From positions 1-9,743 of the forward strand of contig JAFAQI010000570.1 in assembly GCA_019246495.1 (NCBI GenBank): DNA of 9,743 nucleotides. Reading direction: 5' to 3'. Within the stretch, counting starts at the first letter, position 1. Each line of letters opens with the position of its first letter. Source of the stretch: Frankiales bacterium (lineage in GTDB: Bacteria; Actinomycetota; Actinomycetes; JAFAQI01). The notes beneath the pieces were generated by a model. The model was not told the origin of the DNA, did no database searches, and saw only the letters and a list, made by a program, of their open reading frames with translations. The translations under genes and the position numbers were made by a program. Positions 6,287-9,743 of the stretch are shown piece by piece.

Positions 6287-9200
6287 ATGTCTACACGTGT
6301 GCTTCCGCGCGCCCGAAAGTTCGTAGGCGCAGCCGCCGCCGCACTCATCTTGCCGGTGCTTCCGGCACTTGCGATCACCGTGACGGCAACGTCTGCAACG
6401 GCGTACTCCGCACCTTCGGTTGTGTCCGACGTCAGTGCGAACGCTCTCGGCAGTGGCACGCTGTTCGGCGGACGCGTCGAGGCATTCAGTGTCAATCCGG
6501 TCAACTCCCAGATCGTGCTCGCCGCGATCGAGTTCGGCGGCGTGTGGCGGAGCAACGACGGAGGTAACCACTGGTCGCACGTCGACGGCCTTCCGTTGAC
6601 GGCGATGGACGACGTGAAGTTCGCGCCGACCGACGCGAGCCTCGTCTTCGCTACGGGCCGCTACGACGGAACATCGACGGCCACCGGGGCGGAGCTCTAT
6701 CGCAGCACCGACCGTGGCGCGACGTGGACGCGTACGGCGAACAACGCTTGCGGCGACGCCGCCGGCCACAGCGCGCATCGCATTGCCATCGTCGGTGGCG
6801 CACCCGGCAGTGTCGAAGCATGGGTCGCGACCGACTGCGAACTGCTGCACACGACGAACTCCGGCACGAGCTGGACCCGCGTCACCCCGCAGGGCAACGC
6901 GCAGTACTGGGACGTGAAGTCAGTCGGCACACCGCCCAACAACATCGTCGACACCTGTGGCGTCACCGGCTTCGCCCGGTCGACCAACGGCGGGACCAGC
7001 TGGTCTGCTGCTGACCTGAGCGCGAGCAACCCCATCCGCTACAGCGGAGTGTCCAACGGCGACGGTTCCGGCTATGTCCCGTGCCGGATCACCACTGCGC
7101 CAGGCAACAGCAACGTCGTGTTCCTGACCAGCGGCATCCGCCTGGGCGGGTCCAACGGGATCAACAAGACCCAGATCCTCGAGAACGACAGCGGCGGCGC
7201 GGCGGGCAGTTGGGTGAACCTCAACGGCACCAACGACGGCAACGGCCGCCCCCCGAACGTCATCACGGTGCCCGGGTTCGACGGCAACGCCAACCACTTC
7301 GAGCTCTTCTACGCCAACGACAGCCGGTTCCTGCACCAGCAGTGCGACCTGACGAATCTGGGGAGCGGCACTGCGTGCGGTGCGGGTGATGGCAACAACG
7401 GTGGCGCGTTCAGTGTTTACGACAACAGCATCGACGGCGTGCACCACTCGCCGGACGCAAGTGACATCGCCTTCGGAGACGATGGTTGCCCGTTCCTCGA
7501 GGGCGGCGACGGCGGAGTCTTCCGGACCAGCAACGGATGCAACAGCAGCCCGACGTTCGCCCAGTCCAACGCCGGCCTGCACGGCCTGCAGTCGACGGGC
7601 ATGGCCGGCAGCGTCTACTCCAACCACACGGACCTCTACTACGGCACCCAGGACAACGGCATCTTCAACAGCGGTGACGGCGGTGGAACGTGGAGCGACC
7701 GCGGGCCGGACGTCTACGGTGTCTTCGCCGACCACAACGGCCCACCGTCGCAGGCGGTGTGGAAGGACTGCTGTTACACGGTCAGCGGCAATGTGACGTC
7801 CAAGCTGCACATCTCGAGCGAGGACTTCAGCAGCACGTCCGACATGCCGTTCCCACCGCCCGGCAGTCTGCCGGCGTTCGGCAACATCCTCGGCGCGCAG
7901 TTCGGCAACCAGCGCTACGCGATCCTGACCGGAACGTCCGCAAACCCGCCGGTGTGGCGGATCTATGTGACGACCAACAACGGTGGCGCCTGGACGCAGA
8001 TGGGGCCGGACTTGCCGGCCAACAGCAGTCCGCAGCAGCTCATCGCGTCGGGCACGTCGGCGAGCCCGGTCTTCTACCTGCTCAACTCGGTCAACGGCGC
8101 CAACGCCACCGTGTCCCGGTTGAAGGGACCGCTGAACGGCAGCGCGACGCTGACGCCGGTCGGTGCGGGGCTGACGGCTCCGACCCTGCTCGCGGCGGAC
8201 CCGAACGACCCGCTCCAGGTCTGGGCGGTCGACCCGGGATCCGGCGGTTCGACGCCGCAGATCGCCAAGAGCATCAACGGCGGCGCGTCGTTCACGCGTG
8301 ACGCCACTGCCTCCTCGCTTGTCACCGGAGGCGGCGCCTACGTCTTCAACAGCAGCCTCGTGACATCGCTCGGCGTCGACGGCAACAGCGGGATGGTGAT
8401 GGTCGGCACCGTCGACAACGGCATCTTCACGTCAACCAACGACGGCGCAAGTTGGGCTGCGGTCCCGGGCTCCCAGCAGATCTCCCGATCGACGAACTTC
8501 CTGTTCGACGAGACCAGCCACCACGTGTACACATCCAGCGCCGGCCGCGGCATGTGGCAGATCAACGTCCCGACCGCCGACCTCAAGGTCGTGAAGACGC
8601 ACACGCCTGATCCGGTCCTTGCCGGCCAGCAGCTGACCTGGAAGATCACGGTCACGAACGGCGGCACGGACCCGGCACCCAACGCGGTCATCACGGACAC
8701 GCTGCCGGAGAAGGACACCTATCTGACCAACTCGCTGTCACCGCCCAGCGGATGCTCCGCCACGGTTCCCGCTCCGGGAGTCGGTCAGACCGTCACATGC
8801 TCCATCGGTGACCTCGCCCCGGCTGGCTCGACGACGTTCAAGATCACCACGCTGGTGGACAAGAACCTGGTCGCCGCCGCCGGTGGACCGACCAGCATCA
8901 CCAACACGGCAACCGCGGACAGTGCCGGCGTAGGGGATGCGGACCGTTCGGACAACACGGCCACGGACACGGCGATCGTCAACGACTCGGCAGACCTTGC
9001 TGTCACGAAGATCTGCAAGCCGGACACGACGATCTATGCGAACCAGCCGATCGACTGCACCGTCTACGTCGACAACTCCGGTCCGTCCGACGCTCGCGGC
9101 GTCGTCCTGACCGATGTCGTCCAGAGCACACCGAGCGTCCCGGTGGCGATCAGCAACTTCCCGACGCCGGCGTGCAGCGTGACCGGACAAACCCTGACCT

Positions 9201-9743
9201 GCAACCTGGGAACAGTTCCGGCGGCGACGACATCTGATCCCGGCCGCAGCACGATCAGCTATCGCATGGTGTCGCAGGAGGGCACCGACATCGACAACAT
9301 CGCGAGTGTTCGGTCCGACACTCCCGATCCGGTCCCAGCCAACAACAGCACCTCGATTGCGTTGACTGTCCAGGGAACGGCCGACCTGCGGCTGACCGAG
9401 GCCGCGCCGACTCCTGCGTCCACAGTCGCCGGACAGAACCTGACCTATTCGTTGAAGGTGGACGACCTCGGTCCGTCGAGTGCGAAGAACGTCGTGGTCA
9501 AGGACACGCTGCCGGCCGGCGTGACGGTGCAGAGCGTCACCTCGTCCGTAGGCAGCTGCACCGCGGGCGCTCCGGGCGATCCGCTCAACCCGACGACGTG
9601 TGCGCTCGGCACGGTTCTTCCCACCGATCACCCGACGATGACCGTTGTGGTCCGGGTGCTCGCGGACACGGTGGGACCGTTGAGCTACAGCGCTCGCGTG
9701 AGTTCGGCGACGTTCGATGGCAACAATGCGAACAACCTGAGCA
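6287..9743 (+). CDS. Large secreted Asp-box beta-propeller protein with DUF11 repeats (3' end beyond window)
   Basis: The frame is open for 1152 codons from ATG 6287 to the window edge. GGGGGGA lies just before the ATG. Residues 1-39 are a Sec-type signal peptide: a basic start (RVLPRARK), a hydrophobic core and AxA-like cleavage options near Ala29 or Ala39; there is no lipobox. Residues about 45-760 hold nine Asp-box (BNR) motifs of the SxDxGxTW type, beginning near 89, 140, 189, 232, 414 (degenerate), 462, 563, 662 and 716, for example STDRGATW and STNGGTSW; this is the VPS10/sortilin-like or sialidase-like propeller fold. Three DUF11 repeats follow, starting at 764 (ADLKVVKTHTPDPVLAGQ), 902 (ADLAVTKICKP) and 1032 (ADLRLTEAAPTP), each with xDxLP-like and C-x-LG segments; the third is incomplete. 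DUF11 repeats usually act as stalks on surface proteins. The role may be adhesion or glycan binding; no catalytic residues can be assigned. A C-terminal anchor such as LPxTG would lie outside the window. Confidence 0.9.
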   Translation, partial: MSTRVLPRARKFVGAAAAALILPVLPALAITVTATSATAYSAPSVVSDVSANALGSGTLFGGRVEAFSVNPVNSQIVLAAIEFGGVWRSNDGGNHWSHVDGLPLTAMDDVKFAPTDASLVFATGRYDGTSTATGAELYRSTDRGATWTRTANNACGDAAGHSAHRIAIVGGAPGSVEAWVATDCELLHTTNSGTSWTRVTPQGNAQYWDVKSVGTPPNNIVDTCGVTGFARSTNGGTSWSAADLSASNPIRYSGVSNGDGSGYVPCRITTAPGNSNVVFLTSGIRLGGSNGINKTQILENDSGGAAGSWVNLNGTNDGNGRPPNVITVPGFDGNANHFELFYANDSRFLHQQCDLTNLGSGTACGAGDGNNGGAFSVYDNSIDGVHHSPDASDIAFGDDGCPFLEGGDGGVFRTSNGCNSSPTFAQSNAGLHGLQSTGMAGSVYSNHTDLYYGTQDNGIFNSGDGGGTWSDRGPDVYGVFADHNGPPSQAVWKDCCYTVSGNVTSKLHISSEDFSSTSDMPFPPPGSLPAFGNILGAQFGNQRYAILTGTSANPPVWRIYVTTNNGGAWTQMGPDLPANSSPQQLIASGTSASPVFYLLNSVNGANATVSRLKGPLNGSATLTPVGAGLTAPTLLAADPNDPLQVWAVDPGSGGSTPQIAKSINGGASFTRDATASSLVTGGGAYVFNSSLVTSLGVDGNSGMVMVGTVDNGIFTSTNDGASWAAVPGSQQISRSTNFLFDETSHHVYTSSAGRGMWQINVPTADLKVVKTHTPDPVLAGQQLTWKITVTNGGTDPAPNAVITDTLPEKDTYLTNSLSPPSGCSATVPAPGVGQTVTCSIGDLAPAGSTTFKITTLVDKNLVAAAGGPTSITNTATADSAGVGDADRSDNTATDTAIVNDSADLAVTKICKPDTTIYANQPIDCTVYVDNSGPSDARGVVLTDVVQSTPSVPVAISNFPTPACSVTGQTLTCNLGTVPAATTSDPGRSTISYRMVSQEGTDIDNIASVRSDTPDPVPANNSTSIALTVQGTADLRLTEAAPTPASTVAGQNLTYSLKVDDLGPSSAKNVVVKDTLPAGVTVQSVTSSVGSCTAGAPGDPLNPTTCALGTVLPTDHPTMTVVVRVLADTVGPLSYSARVSSATFDGNNANNLS

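Noticed and set aside
6920..7810. 296-codon minus-strand frame, and similarly 8738-9631
   Set aside because: Both are antisense to the Asp-box/DUF11 gene, where the plus frame contains the repeated motifs; Val/Arg-rich shadow composition.
6287..8575. Reading the Asp-box region as a sialidase
   Set aside because: Asp boxes occur in many propeller proteins; I do not see the N-terminal R-I-P type motif or an assignable catalytic Arg triad.

Overview
The window reads as a chromosomal stretch of a high-GC Gram-positive bacterium (Actinomycetota). The evidence is the strong G/C bias at third codon positions, GTG starts, two lipoprotein signal peptides of actinobacterial style, a FadE5-type acyl-CoA dehydrogenase, and a DUF4232 lipoprotein, a family found mostly in actinobacteria. 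Genus cannot be fixed from the sequence. There are no RNA genes, insertion sequences, CRISPR arrays or phage genes, and no gap between genes reaches 300 bases.

Layout. (1) Positions 1-1650, minus strand: a large acyl-CoA dehydrogenase resembling mycobacterial FadE5, lacking its last ~60 residues at the window edge. A 38-bp interrupted palindrome upstream looks like a repressor operator. (2) 1837-2085, minus: a small helical protein of unknown function whose start is set by a good Shine-Dalgarno before a GTG. (3) 2203-4272, plus, divergent from it: a cytoplasmic dipeptidyl-peptidase IV-type serine peptidase (S9B) with complete triad and double-Glu motif, possibly translated from a leaderless mRNA. 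(4) 4285-4788, minus: a DUF1203 protein, convergent with the peptidase. (5) 4860-5522, minus, and 5622-6149, plus: two divergent lipoprotein genes sharing a 99-bp promoter region; the first carries DUF4232, the second a domain I cannot name. (6) 6287 to the window end, plus: a large secreted protein with an Asp-box (BNR/VPS10-like) beta-propeller region followed by at least three DUF11 repeats, open at the right edge.

How the genes work together. The left part is housekeeping metabolism (fatty-acid beta-oxidation, peptide turnover). The right part, from 4860 on, is devoted to the cell envelope and exterior: two lipoproteins and a large exported repeat protein. Nothing ties these into one pathway, and I see no clear multi-gene defence, biosynthetic or mobile system. 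The most notable items are the candidate fatty-acid operator, the divergent lipoprotein pair, and the Asp-box/DUF11 protein, whose box phasing suggests about 14 propeller blades.
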